DNA of 36,919 nt from Herbiconiux sp. (GCF_023264855.1 NZ_JAHFUW010000046.1:1-36919); one strand, 5' to 3'. Positions 26,685 through 34,778 are shown, counted from the stretch's first letter. Numbers and translations: made by a program. The notes: generated from the sequence alone by a model not told the origin.

Positions 26685-29390
26685 CTAGTGCGCCGCCTCG
26701 TTCCAGTTCTGCCCGCGGCCCAGCTGCACCTCGAGCGGCACCGTCAGCGAGGCCGCCGACGACATGCGGCCCTGCACGATCTCCGCCAGAGCATCCCACT
26801 CCCCCGGTGCCACGTCGAACACGAGTTCGTCGTGCACCTGCAGCAGCATCTTCGAGCGCAGATCCTGCGCCTCCAGATCGGCGGCCACGTTGATCATCGC
26901 GATCTTGATGATGTCGGCCGCCGTGCCCTGGATGGGCGCGTTGAGAGCCGCGCGCTCGTCGTTGTCGCGCAGAACCCGGTTGTTGCTGTTGAGGTTGGCG
27001 AAGGGGCGGCGACGACCGAAGATCGTCTCGGTGTAGCCGTCGACCTTGGCCTGCACCACCACGTTGCGCAGGTAGTCGCGCACCGCGCCGAAGCGCTCGA
27101 AGTAATCGGTCATCAGCTGCTTGGCCTCGGCCGTCTCGATGCGCAGCTGCTTCGACAGACCGAAGGCACTCAGGCCGTAGGCGAGTCCGTACGACATCGC
27201 CTTCACCTTCGTGCGCATGTTCGGCGTGACGTCTTCGGGCTCCACCGAGAAGATGCGGGCACCCACGAAGCGGTGCAGGTCTTCGCCGGAGTGGAAGGCC
27301 TCGATCAGGCCGGCGTCGCCGGAGAGGTGCGCCATGATGCGCATCTCGATCTGCGAGTAGTCGGCGGTGAGCAGCGTGTCGAAGCCCTCGCCCACCTGGA
27401 AGGCGGCACGGATGCGACGGCCCTCCTCGGTGCGCACGGGGATGTTCTGCAGGTTCGGGTCGGTCGACGAGATGCGGCCCGTGCTCGACCCCGTCTGCAC
27501 GTAGGTGGTGTGCACCCGCTTGTCGCCAGCGATCGCCTTGTCGACGCCCTCGATGATCTGGCGCAGCTTGGTGGCGTCGCGGTGCGCCAGCAGCAGGCCC
27601 AGGAAGGGATGCGGGTTCGAGGCCTGGAGGTCGGCCAGCGCACCGGCATCGGTGGAGAAGCCGGTCTTGGTGGCGCGGGTCTTCGGCATGTCGAGCTGGT
27701 CGAAGAGCACCTCCTGGATCTGCTTCGGCGAACCGAGGTTCACCTCGCGCCCGATGATGCCGAAGGCCTCGGTGGCGATCTGCGTGGCCGAGTCGCCGAG
27801 CTCGGTCGACAGCGCCGACAGCTCGTCGTGGCTCACGGTGACACCGGTCAGCTCCATCTGCGCGAGCACCAGCAGCGTCGGCATCTCGATCTCGGTGAGC
27901 ACGCGGCGCGTTCGGTCGTCGAGCAGACCGGACAGCGCCTGGGCGACCCGCCAGACGTACCAGGCCTCGCCCGCCGGGCCGACGACCGTGTCGTCATCCG
28001 GAACCAGCTGATTGGGATCGGAGGTGGGAAGCACCTCGAGCAGATGCCGGTCGACGAGCTGGGCGAGCGAACGATCGGCGCTGGAGTCGGGCTTCAGCAG
28101 CCAGGCGGCGATCACCGGGTCGAACATCAGGCCGCCGACGGGCAGCCCGGCCGAGCTCAGCGTCTTGATCTGACGCTTGGCGTCGAACAGGATCTTCGGC
28201 GAGGGGCCGGCGAGCCAGGCCTCCAGGGGCGCGTAGTCACGGCTGTTCGGGATCCAGGGCAGGAAGACGGTCTCGTGCGCGGTGGCCAGACCGATGGCGA
28301 TCGGGAAGCCGTCGACCGTCTCGATGTGCACGGCCACGGCATCCGCCACCGACGGCACTTCGCCCTCGCCGGGGCCAGCCGAACGCCGGCCCAGCCAGGC
28401 AGCGAGCTCTTCGTCGAGCAGGGTCACCGGGGTCGGCGCGTTCTCGGCCTTCGCCGCGGCCTCGGCGGCCGCTGCCTTGCCCACCTCGGAGTCGCCCGCG
28501 ATGCCCTCGAGCTTCAGCACCCGGTCGAGCAGCGTGCGGAACTCCAGCCGGGCGAACACGTCGCGCACCTGCTGCTCGTCGGCGGGCTGCCGGGCGAGGT
28601 CGTCGGGACCGAACGGCAGATCGACGTCGGTCAGCAGCCGGTTGAGCTTGCGGTTGCGCACCACGCTGTCGACGTGCTCGCGCAGGTTGTTGCCCACCAC
28701 GCCCGGGATCTCGTCACGGTGCGCCAGGATCTCGTCGAGCGAACCGAACTGGTTCAGCCACTTCACGGCCGTCTTCTCGCCCACCTTCGGCACGCCCGGC
28801 AGGTTGTCGCTGGTCTCGCCCACGAGGGCGGCGATCTCGGGGTACTGCTCGGGCCGGATGCCGTACCGGTCGAACACCTTCTCGATGTCGTACCGGGTGA
28901 GGTCGGAGACGCCCTGGCGCGAGGGGTAGAGCAGCGTCACCGTGTCGTTGACGAGCTGGATGGCATCCCGGTCGCCCGAGACCACGAAGACCTTGTAACC
29001 CTGCTCGGTGCCCTGGCGGGCGAGGGTGGCGAGGATGTCGTCGGCCTCGAAGTCTTCTTTCTCGATCGTGATGATGCCGAGCGCGTGCAGCGCCTCCTGC
29101 AGCAGCGGGATCTGCCCGATGAACTCGGCCGGCGTCTCGCCGCGGGTGCCCTTGTACTCGGGGTACTCCCGGGTGCGGAACGAGTATCGCGAGATGTCGA
29201 ACGCCACGGCGAGATGCGTGGGCTTCTCGGCTTTGAGGAGGTTAAGAAGCATCGCGATGAAGCCGTGGATGGCGTTCGTGTGCTGCCCGTCGCGGGTCTG
29301 GAAACTGTCGACCGGAAGGGCGTAGAACGCCCGGAACGCGAGCGAATGTCCGTCGATGATGAGAAGAGTAGGCTGTTCGTTGTCCGGCAC
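26685..29390 (-). CDS. polA: DNA polymerase I
   Basis: Fills repair gaps and removes Okazaki primers. The 901-aa protein has an N-terminal 5' nuclease (LLIIDGHSLAFRAFYAL; VVSGDRDAIQLV; GETSDNLPGVPKVGEKTA), a central 3'-5' exonuclease-like fold whose first motif reads VHIETV instead of DxE, so proofreading is unlikely, as in mycobacteria, and a polymerase domain. Motif A is DYSQIE (D677), motif B KAMSYGLAYG (K730, Y734) and motif C VHDE (852-855). Y734 replaces the Phe762 of E. coli Pol I. The GTG at 29390 has a -10 exactly 6 nt upstream, implying a leaderless message. It is convergent with dnaE2 (40 bp apart) and divergent from the thioesterase gene. Confidence 0.98.
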   Translation of the reverse strand: MPDNEQPTLLIIDGHSLAFRAFYALPVDSFQTRDGQHTNAIHGFIAMLLNLLKAEKPTHLAVAFDISRYSFRTREYPEYKGTRGETPAEFIGQIPLLQEALHALGIITIEKEDFEADDILATLARQGTEQGYKVFVVSGDRDAIQLVNDTVTLLYPSRQGVSDLTRYDIEKVFDRYGIRPEQYPEIAALVGETSDNLPGVPKVGEKTAVKWLNQFGSLDEILAHRDEIPGVVGNNLREHVDSVVRNRKLNRLLTDVDLPFGPDDLARQPADEQQVRDVFARLEFRTLLDRVLKLEGIAGDSEVGKAAAAEAAAKAENAPTPVTLLDEELAAWLGRRSAGPGEGEVPSVADAVAVHIETVDGFPIAIGLATAHETVFLPWIPNSRDYAPLEAWLAGPSPKILFDAKRQIKTLSSAGLPVGGLMFDPVIAAWLLKPDSSADRSLAQLVDRHLLEVLPTSDPNQLVPDDDTVVGPAGEAWYVWRVAQALSGLLDDRTRRVLTEIEMPTLLVLAQMELTGVTVSHDELSALSTELGDSATQIATEAFGIIGREVNLGSPKQIQEVLFDQLDMPKTRATKTGFSTDAGALADLQASNPHPFLGLLLAHRDATKLRQIIEGVDKAIAGDKRVHTTYVQTGSSTGRISSTDPNLQNIPVRTEEGRRIRAAFQVGEGFDTLLTADYSQIEMRIMAHLSGDAGLIEAFHSGEDLHRFVGARIFSVEPEDVTPNMRTKVKAMSYGLAYGLSAFGLSKQLRIETAEAKQLMTDYFERFGAVRDYLRNVVVQAKVDGYTETIFGRRRPFANLNSNNRVLRDNDERAALNAPIQGTAADIIKIAMINVAADLEAQDLRSKMLLQVHDELVFDVAPGEWDALAEIVQGRMSSAASLTVPLEVQLGRGQNWNEAAH

Positions 29391-29396
29391 ACGGCA

Positions 29397-29418
29397 AGCC
29401 TACACACGGCCTCCGACA
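29397..29418 (-). promoter_or_regulatory. PafBC-type damage promoter of polA, leaderless
   Basis: Minus strand: TGTCGGAG (29418-29411), 8 nt, -10 TAGGCT (29402-29397), 6 nt, GTG at 29390. One base in the motif (A for T) differs from uvrA and uvrB. A second TGTC-like box (TGTCCGCG) lies just upstream. Confidence 0.7.
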
Positions 29419-29468
29419 GCCTCGCGGACAGCCCCCTGGTCAGTTCCCAGAGACAGGATCACGCCCCG

Positions 29469-29894
29469 ATGACGCAGCCCGAAACCCTCCCGCTGGACGC
29501 CATGAAGGAATTCGGATACCAGGGAATCGGGGTACTCGCCGAGCGCATGGGCATCGAGTTCCTGGAACTCTCCCTCGAGCGCTGCGTGGCCCGGATGCCG
29601 GTGGAGGGCAACACCCAGCCGGTAGGTCTTCTGCACGGCGGAGCATCCGTCGTTCTGGCCGAGAGCCTGGGTTCGACAGCCGCCGCTCTGCACGCCGGCA
29701 AGGACCGGTTGGCCAGGGGCATCGAGATCAACGCCACGCACTCCCGGGCCGCGACCACGGGATGGGTGACGGGCGTCTGCACCCCGGTGCATCTCGGGCG
29801 CACCCTGGCGACGCACGAGATCGCCATCGAAGACGGCGAGGGTCGCCGCGTGTGCACGGTTCGGATGACGAACATCCTCACCGATCGCCGCTGA
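29469..29894 (+). CDS. PaaI-family hotdog thioesterase
   Basis: A 141-aa single hotdog-fold acyl-CoA thioesterase of the PaaI family. The core helix motif VGLLHGGASVVLAESLGSTA (about residues 52-71) carries the HGG and the acidic residue used for water activation. The later GIEINATHSRAATTGWVTGV and VCTVRMTNIL strands complete the fold. Substrate is not certain; aryl-CoA or menaquinone-pathway DHNA-CoA (MenI) are both possible, since relatives do either. ATG at 29469 is chosen because the hotdog fold begins shortly after; AGGA lies about 12 nt upstream. It is divergent from polA and convergent with the ANTAR regulator gene, an order also present in mycobacteria. Confidence 0.92.
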   Translation: MTQPETLPLDAMKEFGYQGIGVLAERMGIEFLELSLERCVARMPVEGNTQPVGLLHGGASVVLAESLGSTAAALHAGKDRLARGIEINATHSRAATTGWVTGVCTPVHLGRTLATHEIAIEDGEGRRVCTVRMTNILTDRR

Positions 29895-29916
29895 GAACTG
29901 AGCGGCGCCAGCGGGG

Positions 29917-30525
29917 CTACTGCTTCTTCGGCGACAGCTGCTCGATGATCGCCTGGGCGACATCGTGCATGGTGAGCCGGCGATCCATCGAGGCCTTCTG
30001 GATCCAGCGGAACGCCTCGGGCTCGGTGAGGCCCATCTTCTCGTTCAGCAGGCCCTTGGCCCGGTCGACGAGCTTGCGGGTCTCGAATCGCTCGACCAGG
30101 TCGGCGACCTCGGCCTCGAGCGTGATGATCTGGGCGTAGCGCGAGAGGGCGATCTCGATCGCGGGCAGCAGGTCGTTCGGCGTGAACGGCTTCACCACGT
30201 AGGCGAGTGCGCCGGCCTCGGTGGCCCGCTCGACGAGCTCCTTCTGGCTGAAGGCGGTGAGCAGCACGACGGGGGCGATGTGGTCTTTCGACAGGCGCTC
30301 GGCGGCGGAGATGCCGTCCAGCTGGGGCATCTTCACGTCCATGATGACCAGGTCGGGACGCAGCTCGGTGGCGAGCGCCACAGCCGTCTCGCCGTCGCCG
30401 GCCTCGCCGACGACCTCGAAGCCGTTGTCCCGGAGGATCTCGACGATGTCGAGGCGGATCAGGGATTCGTCTTCGGCCACCACTACCCGACGGGGCACGA
30501 TGGTCGCTGGTTCTTGGTCAGTCAC
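29917..30525 (-). CDS. pdtaR: PdtaR-like ANTAR response regulator
   Basis: Two-component response regulator with an RNA-binding output. The 202-aa protein has a receiver domain (about residues 12-130) with acidic pocket AEDES (17-21), phosphoacceptor D63 in IMDVKMPQLDG, T90 and K112, then a short coiled coil (TLEAEVADLVERFETRKL) and a C-terminal ANTAR domain (VDRAKGLLNEKMGLTEPEAFRWIQ to HDVAQAIIEQL, about 140-195). ANTAR dimers bind paired hexanucleotide-loop RNA hairpins to prevent termination. The mycobacterial homologue works with the kinase PdtaS, not present here. The GTG at 30525 has a -10 exactly 6 nt upstream. It lies next to tRNA-Leu and in the polA region, as in Mycobacterium tuberculosis. 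Confidence 0.95.
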   Translation of the reverse strand: MTDQEPATIVPRRVVVAEDESLIRLDIVEILRDNGFEVVGEAGDGETAVALATELRPDLVIMDVKMPQLDGISAAERLSKDHIAPVVLLTAFSQKELVERATEAGALAYVVKPFTPNDLLPAIEIALSRYAQIITLEAEVADLVERFETRKLVDRAKGLLNEKMGLTEPEAFRWIQKASMDRRLTMHDVAQAIIEQLSPKKQ

Positions 30526-30531
30526 ATTTCA

Positions 30532-30541
30532 ACCCTACGGT
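30532..30541. promoter_or_regulatory. Overlapping divergent -10 elements for pdtaR and tRNA-Leu
   Basis: Minus strand TAGGGT (30537-30532) is 6 nt from the pdtaR GTG, giving a leaderless message. Plus strand TACGGT (30536-30541), with TTGGTC 16 bp upstream (30514-30519), could drive the tRNA with a leader of about 17 nt. The two hexamers share two base pairs, so the promoters should compete. Confidence 0.45.
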
Positions 30542-30564
30542 ATTCTTGACCTCGCTCGTAGCAA

Positions 30565-30647
30565 GCCGGTGTGGCGGAATGGCAGACGCGACGCACTCAA
30601 AATGCGTTGTCCGTGAGGGCATGTGGGTTCGAGTCCCACCACCGGTA
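30565..30647 (+). tRNA. tRNA-Leu (anticodon CAA)
   Basis: A complete 83-nt class II tRNA. The acceptor stem is GCCGGTG with CACCGGT (one G-U end pair, also seen in some E. coli tRNA-Leu), followed by discriminator A. The D arm starts TGGCGGAATGGCAGACGC. The anticodon stem ACGCA / TGCGT holds loop CTCAAAA, giving CAA for UUG codons. A long variable arm (TGTCC-GTGA-GGGCA) and T arm (GTGGG TTCGAGT CCCAC) complete it. The CCA end is not exactly encoded (ACCCA). Confidence 0.97.
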
Positions 30648-30660
30648 CCCATCCTGAGGC

Positions 30661-30666
30661 TAGGAT
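30661..30666 (+). promoter_or_regulatory. Candidate promoter of the cell-wall-binding protein gene
   Basis: TAGGAT 14 bp after the tRNA could be a -10, with a start near 30673 and a leader of about 60 nt. No -35 stands out. Confidence 0.35.
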
Positions 30667-30736
30667 TCCCCCACTGACAGGTGTCGATCGGGGGATCGAG
30701 TGGCTCGCACGCATTTCTACAAGGTTCTGCACGGGG

Positions 30737-33712
30737 GTGACGGCCGCTGTCGTGATGGTGCTGTTCGCTTCGCTGAGCGTCCCGGCCACGCCGGCAGCCT
30801 TCGCGGCCGAGCCGCCCACGGTGACCATCTCGGGCACGGTGACCGGTGGGGATGCATCGGGTCCGCCGATCGCCGCGGCGGCAGTCACCCTCCGCGACGA
30901 CGGGGCGCCCGTCGCCACGGCGACGACGTCGTCCGACGGCGCTTACGAGCTCACCGGAGTTCCGGCCGACGGGCGCACCTTCATCCTCACGATCCTTCCT
31001 GCCCCGGGGAGTGAGTACCTGCGGAGCGACATCACCCCGATCGTGCCGGACCCGTCCGGTCCCAACACGGTCGATGTCGCGCTCGTTCTCGGTGTGCGCA
31101 TCTCGGGCACCGTCGCGCTGACCAGCGGCCAGAGCCCGGCCGGCGCCAAGGTCACGGTCCTGAGCAGCGGGTACCCGGTGACCACCCGCACCGTCGGAAG
31201 CGACGGCGCGTTCGACATCCCGGGGCTGAATTCCGGCACCTACCGGGTTCGCGGCGAGCTGGCGGGAAATGGTCCCGTCGAGGTCGAGCTGAAGAACACC
31301 GTCCTCGGTCAGACCTATCCGGTCGCGCTGGACCTGCTCTCCCCCGGTGTCGTCTCCGGCACCGTGACCTCGTCCACCACGGGACTTCCGCTCGAGGGGA
31401 TCGATGTCACCCGCAACGGCCAGAGCGCCCGGACGGATGCCGACGGCACCTATGCCCTCACCGCCGCCAGTATCGGCTCGTACCCGGTCACCTTCTCCGA
31501 CCCTCTCGGCGCCTATGTCTTGCAGACGACCGCGCCCGTCGTGGTCGCGACCGCGCAGTCGATCGACGCCGTCGACGCCGCGCTCGTTCCCGCGGCGGTC
31601 ATCACCGGTACCGTGTACGGCTCCGATGGCGGCCCGCTCGGCGGCGTCCGGGTCACCAGCGACCTCTTCGGCCCCGAGATCTGGGCGATCAGCGACTTCC
31701 AGGGCAACTACCGTATCGCGGGCTTGCCCGCGGGCACCTATCCCCTGGTCGGCCTTCCCGAAGAGGCACCCGCGAGAAGCGGGCACCTCGAGACGGCCGG
31801 GCCGACGGTCACCGTCGCCGTCGGACAGCAACTGGACGGCGTGGACTTCGCCCTGGATCCGTTCAGCGTCGTCTCCGGCATCCTCACCCGCTCCGCGCCA
31901 CTCGAGGGCGACATCACGAAGTTCAGGATCACGTACATCTCCCTGGACGAGTCCTTCACCGAAGACGGCACCAACTACCGCCGCACGGTACAACCGGATG
32001 CCGACGGCCGCTACGAGATCGGGCTGCCTCCCGGCCGGTACCTCATCCGGATCTCGCCGCCCTGGGACGGCGCGACAGGCGAGTACGACACGAGCTACGA
32101 GATCAGCTGGTGGGAGAACATCCGCGGCGATTTCGACTACGAGTACGCGGACGGCTCTCTCAGCAGCGGCACGAAGATCTTCGTCGTGGAGCGCACGACG
32201 CCGGCCAGCCTCGACCTCGCGATCAACCGCGGCAATTCGTTCACCACGGTCCCCTACCCCACCATCACCGGCACGCCCCGCGTCGGGCAGACGCTGACGG
32301 CCACGTACGGGACCTTCAAACCCGCCGCCTCGACCGTCCGCTTCGAGTGGCGGCGTGACAGCATCCCGATCCCCGGCGCCACCACAGCGCAGTACGTGGT
32401 GACCGACGCCGACATCGGCACGAAGCTCACCTTCGCTCTGACCGGTTCCTCGGCAGCCAGCGGTATCGCGACCTCGGTCTCCGCTCCGGTGACACCTGTC
32501 CGAGTGCTCGAGCCCACCCCGACGCCGACGATCGCCGGCTCACCCGCCGTGGGCTCGACGCTGACGGCAGAGCCGGGTACCTGGGGCCCCGCGCCCGTCG
32601 CGCTCGCCTACCAGTGGACGCGGAACGGCACCGCCATCGCCGGCGCGACCGCCGTCACGTATCAGGTGCAATCCGACGACGCCGGGAAGAAGCTCGCCGT
32701 CACAGTGACCGGCAGCAAGTCCGGGTACCCGACCGTGTCCAAGACCTCGGTCTCGGTGTCCGTGCCGCTGCCGCCACCCGTGGTCGAGCGCCTCGCCGGC
32801 CAGGACCGGTACGAAGTCTCCGCCCTCGTCTCGCAGCAGGTGGCTCCTGCTGGCTCGCCGTTGGTCTATCTGGCGAGCGGCGAGAACTTCTCCGACTCGC
32901 TCAGCGGGTCGGCGATAGCGGCACAGCGGGATGCCCCGCTGCTGCTGTCGACGCGCGCCTCGGTGCCGGCATCCATCGCCACCGAGATCGTCCGGCTGGC
33001 ACCGGCGGACATCGTGGTGCTGGGCGGCGAGAACACCCTGAGCCCCGCCGTGATCTCGCAACTGCACGTGATCGTGCCCGGTGCGACCGTGACACGGATC
33101 GGCGGGGCCGACCGCTTCGAGATGTCCCGCAACCTCATCCAGGACCCCGAATTCGGGGCCGCATCCTCATCGCGACTTCTGATCGCGACCGGCCGGGGGT
33201 TCCCGGATGCGCTGAGCGCCACTCCGGCGGCCGCCTCCGTGGGCGCCCCGGTGCTTCTGGTGGACGGCCAGCGCACCTCCTTCACAAGCGCCGAGCGGAA
33301 GCTGCTCCGCGACCGCGGCATCACCTTCGTCACGCTCATGGGAGGCACGGCCAGCGTGAGCGGTGGGCTGCAGAGCCAGCTGGACGGCCTCGGCATCACC
33401 AACGGCCGGGTCTCCGGTGCCGACCGGTACGCGGTGTCGCAGAAGACGGCGACCCAGTTCTTCCGGGCCCAGAACTCGCGTGACGTGGTGTACATCGCCA
33501 CCGGCGAGAACTTCCCGGACGCCCTCTCTGGCGGCGTGCTCGCGGCCTACGCCCAGCCGACGCCGATCTTCCTGGCCCAGAAAGGCTGCCTGGATGAGGG
33601 GATGATCGATCACATCCTGGCGCTCAAGACGAAGCGCATCGTGATCCTCGGCGGCCCCGACACAATCGCGTTCTCGAGCTTCCCGCTCCCTGCCTGTCCC
33701 GCACGGGGATAG
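30737..33712 (+). CDS. Secreted cell-wall-binding-repeat-2 protein with Cna-B/CarboxypepD-like domains
   Basis: Large exported surface protein, function unknown. With the GTG at 30737 it has 991 aa and a hydrophobic N-terminus ending PAAFA/AEPP, a good signal-peptidase site. The open frame continues upstream into the tRNA; residues with Arg just before (RISTRFCTG) would make a better signal-peptide n-region, so the true start may be a rare codon nearby. Residues of about 30-500 hold five carboxypeptidase-regulatory/Cna-B-like beta sandwiches (each opening like ISGTVTGG or VSGTVTSS). Two Ig-like repeats (VGQTLTATYGTF, VGSTLTAEPGTW) follow at about 505-680, then three cell-wall-binding repeat 2 units (RLAGQDRYEVSA, RIGGADRFEMSR, RVSGADRYAVSQ) to the end. 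Peptidoglycan or polymer binding is expected. Confidence 0.9.
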   Translation: MTAAVVMVLFASLSVPATPAAFAAEPPTVTISGTVTGGDASGPPIAAAAVTLRDDGAPVATATTSSDGAYELTGVPADGRTFILTILPAPGSEYLRSDITPIVPDPSGPNTVDVALVLGVRISGTVALTSGQSPAGAKVTVLSSGYPVTTRTVGSDGAFDIPGLNSGTYRVRGELAGNGPVEVELKNTVLGQTYPVALDLLSPGVVSGTVTSSTTGLPLEGIDVTRNGQSARTDADGTYALTAASIGSYPVTFSDPLGAYVLQTTAPVVVATAQSIDAVDAALVPAAVITGTVYGSDGGPLGGVRVTSDLFGPEIWAISDFQGNYRIAGLPAGTYPLVGLPEEAPARSGHLETAGPTVTVAVGQQLDGVDFALDPFSVVSGILTRSAPLEGDITKFRITYISLDESFTEDGTNYRRTVQPDADGRYEIGLPPGRYLIRISPPWDGATGEYDTSYEISWWENIRGDFDYEYADGSLSSGTKIFVVERTTPASLDLAINRGNSFTTVPYPTITGTPRVGQTLTATYGTFKPAASTVRFEWRRDSIPIPGATTAQYVVTDADIGTKLTFALTGSSAASGIATSVSAPVTPVRVLEPTPTPTIAGSPAVGSTLTAEPGTWGPAPVALAYQWTRNGTAIAGATAVTYQVQSDDAGKKLAVTVTGSKSGYPTVSKTSVSVSVPLPPPVVERLAGQDRYEVSALVSQQVAPAGSPLVYLASGENFSDSLSGSAIAAQRDAPLLLSTRASVPASIATEIVRLAPADIVVLGGENTLSPAVISQLHVIVPGATVTRIGGADRFEMSRNLIQDPEFGAASSSRLLIATGRGFPDALSATPAAASVGAPVLLVDGQRTSFTSAERKLLRDRGITFVTLMGGTASVSGGLQSQLDGLGITNGRVSGADRYAVSQKTATQFFRAQNSRDVVYIATGENFPDALSGGVLAAYAQPTPIFLAQKGCLDEGMIDHILALKTKRIVILGGPDTIAFSSFPLPACPARG

Positions 33713-33717
33713 GCCGC

Positions 33718-33723
33718 TAGCAT
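33718..33723 (+). promoter_or_regulatory. Leaderless-type -10 of the 102-aa protein gene
   Basis: TAGCAT, then exactly 6 nt and ATG at 33730. No ribosome binding site is visible, which fits a leaderless message independent of the upstream gene. Confidence 0.5.
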
Positions 33724-33729
33724 CTGTGC

Positions 33730-34038
33730 ATGGCCGACCGTGACGCACCGGAGGGTGCCCGCATCCCGCGCGACGCGGTGATCGCGGCGAACAGCCTGCT
33801 CGACGCCGTGATCTCGCAGAGCAGCGAGAGCACGATGCCCTCCAACCTGGCTGCGATGGACCTCGCCCTGGCACCGCTGTTCGACAGCGGGCCGGATCTC
33901 GACCCCGGCGACGTGCACGGGGCCGCCGTGGTGTGCATCGCGTGGCTGGCCGCCCGGGCGGCGGAGAGCAGTAACGCCGATCCCGAGGTGATCATCGCCG
34001 AGCTGCGCGAATTCCTGGACTCCTTCCCCTCGGAATGA
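33730..34038 (+). CDS. Small hypothetical protein
   Basis: Not recognised. The 102-aa product is acidic and mostly helical (AANSLLDAVISQSSEST; HGAAVVCIAWLAARAAESS; DPEVIIAELREFLDSF), with no signal peptide, membrane segment or cysteine pair, so a small cytoplasmic protein. It starts 17 bp after the surface-protein gene, but the -10 placed 6 nt before ATG suggests its own leaderless transcript. Codon use is like that of its neighbours, and the third-position GC bias supports coding. Two back-to-back hairpins follow the stop. Confidence 0.75.
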   Translation: MADRDAPEGARIPRDAVIAANSLLDAVISQSSESTMPSNLAAMDLALAPLFDSGPDLDPGDVHGAAVVCIAWLAARAAESSNADPEVIIAELREFLDSFPSE

Positions 34039-34051
34039 CGTCGAAGGACCA

Positions 34052-34088
34052 CGGGTGAACCCGCTCCCGGCTCGGGGTGAAAGCCGGG
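34052..34088 (+). terminator. Two adjacent hairpins after the 102-aa gene
   Basis: CGGG-TGAA-CCCG (34052-34063) is followed 2 bp later by CCCGGCT / AGCCGGG (34066-34072 and 34082-34088, 9-nt loop). The tail GGTTAAAA lacks a T-run. This may be a weak terminator of the upstream gene or part of a structured leader. Confidence 0.4.
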
Positions 34089-34131
34089 GTTAAAAGGGAG
34101 AAGACGTCCAGAGGGCGCTCAGCTCGCTCGC

Positions 34132-34191
34132 TAGATTCGGATTCGATTCCTACCCATCTCGCGGCCACCTGACCCCGGCCGTTTCGAATCC
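34132..34191 (+). promoter_or_regulatory. Promoter candidate and hairpin leader of the Tat-type secreted protein
   Basis: TAGATT (34132-34137) could be the -10. Just downstream GGATTCGA (34139-34146) pairs with TCGAATCC (34184-34191), enclosing CGGCC / GGCCG (34162-34166, 34177-34181). The hairpin ends 9 nt before the GAAAGGG ribosome site. Confidence 0.4.
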
Positions 34192-34214
34192 CGTCCTACT
34201 GAAAGGGCATACCC

Positions 34215-34754
34215 ATGTCTGAAATCGCCAACATCAACGATGCCGAGAGCGCACGCGGACTGACCCGCCGTCAGGTGACCCTCGGCGCCGCCTGGAGCGT
34301 TCCGGTGGTCGCGATCGCCGTCGCCACGCCGCTGGCCGCAGCCAGCGTCGTCTTCGACAGCCCCACCGCCTTCGTGACCGGCACGCTGACCGCGACCGGC
34401 ACGAACCAGACCGCTCGCAGCGCGACCTACTCCGGAGGTGCCCTCACCTACAACAGCGCGGGCGTGCCCGGGCTGAACTCCGGCAACATCACGCTCAGCT
34501 TCCTCAACAACCGGACGCCGAGCTGGACGCTGTCGGGCGATATCGTCACCGCCTACCAGAACGCCGGCTGGACGCTGGTGAGCTCATCCGCCGCGGCCAC
34601 GGTGTTCATCCACTCAGCCATCAACAACGGCCAGAGCGTCACGATGCCCTCGGTCGTCTGGAACGCGCCGATCGGCTCCAGCAAGCCGCTGCTGACCATC
34701 CAGGTATCCTCCGACTCCGACGACGTCTCCGGTCTGGGACTCTTCCTGAACTAA
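34215..34754 (+). CDS. Secreted protein with Tat-like signal, unknown function
   Basis: Function unknown. The 179-aa product has an N-terminal LTRRQVTLGAAWSVPVVAIAV region (residues of about 16-36) ending PLAAAS, a twin-arginine signal of a type common in exported proteins of Microbacteriaceae. The mature part of about 135 residues is rich in Ser, Thr, Asn and Gly with no cysteine, predicted beta-sandwich, including TPSWTLSGDIVTAYQNAGW and VVWNAPIGSSKPLLTIQV. No LPXTG anchor is present, so it is free or retained by partners. The ATG at 34215 has an excellent GAAAGGG site 7 nt upstream. A strong bidirectional terminator follows the stop. Confidence 0.85.
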   Translation: MSEIANINDAESARGLTRRQVTLGAAWSVPVVAIAVATPLAAASVVFDSPTAFVTGTLTATGTNQTARSATYSGGALTYNSAGVPGLNSGNITLSFLNNRTPSWTLSGDIVTAYQNAGWTLVSSSAAATVFIHSAINNGQSVTMPSVVWNAPIGSSKPLLTIQVSSDSDDVSGLGLFLN

Positions 34755-34778
34755 GGCCACTCAGGGCATCCTGCTCCC

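Noticed and set aside
30565-30647. tRNA-Leu used as a phage or island attachment site
   Set aside because: No integrase and no direct repeat of the tRNA 3' end was seen in the window.
34039-34140. c-di-AMP (ydaO-type) riboswitch, from GGGGTGAA and AGCTCGCTCG resemblance
   Set aside because: Only isolated words match; the GGGGACC-type segment and the closing GTAGGC are missing, and the promoter candidate lies downstream of most of it.
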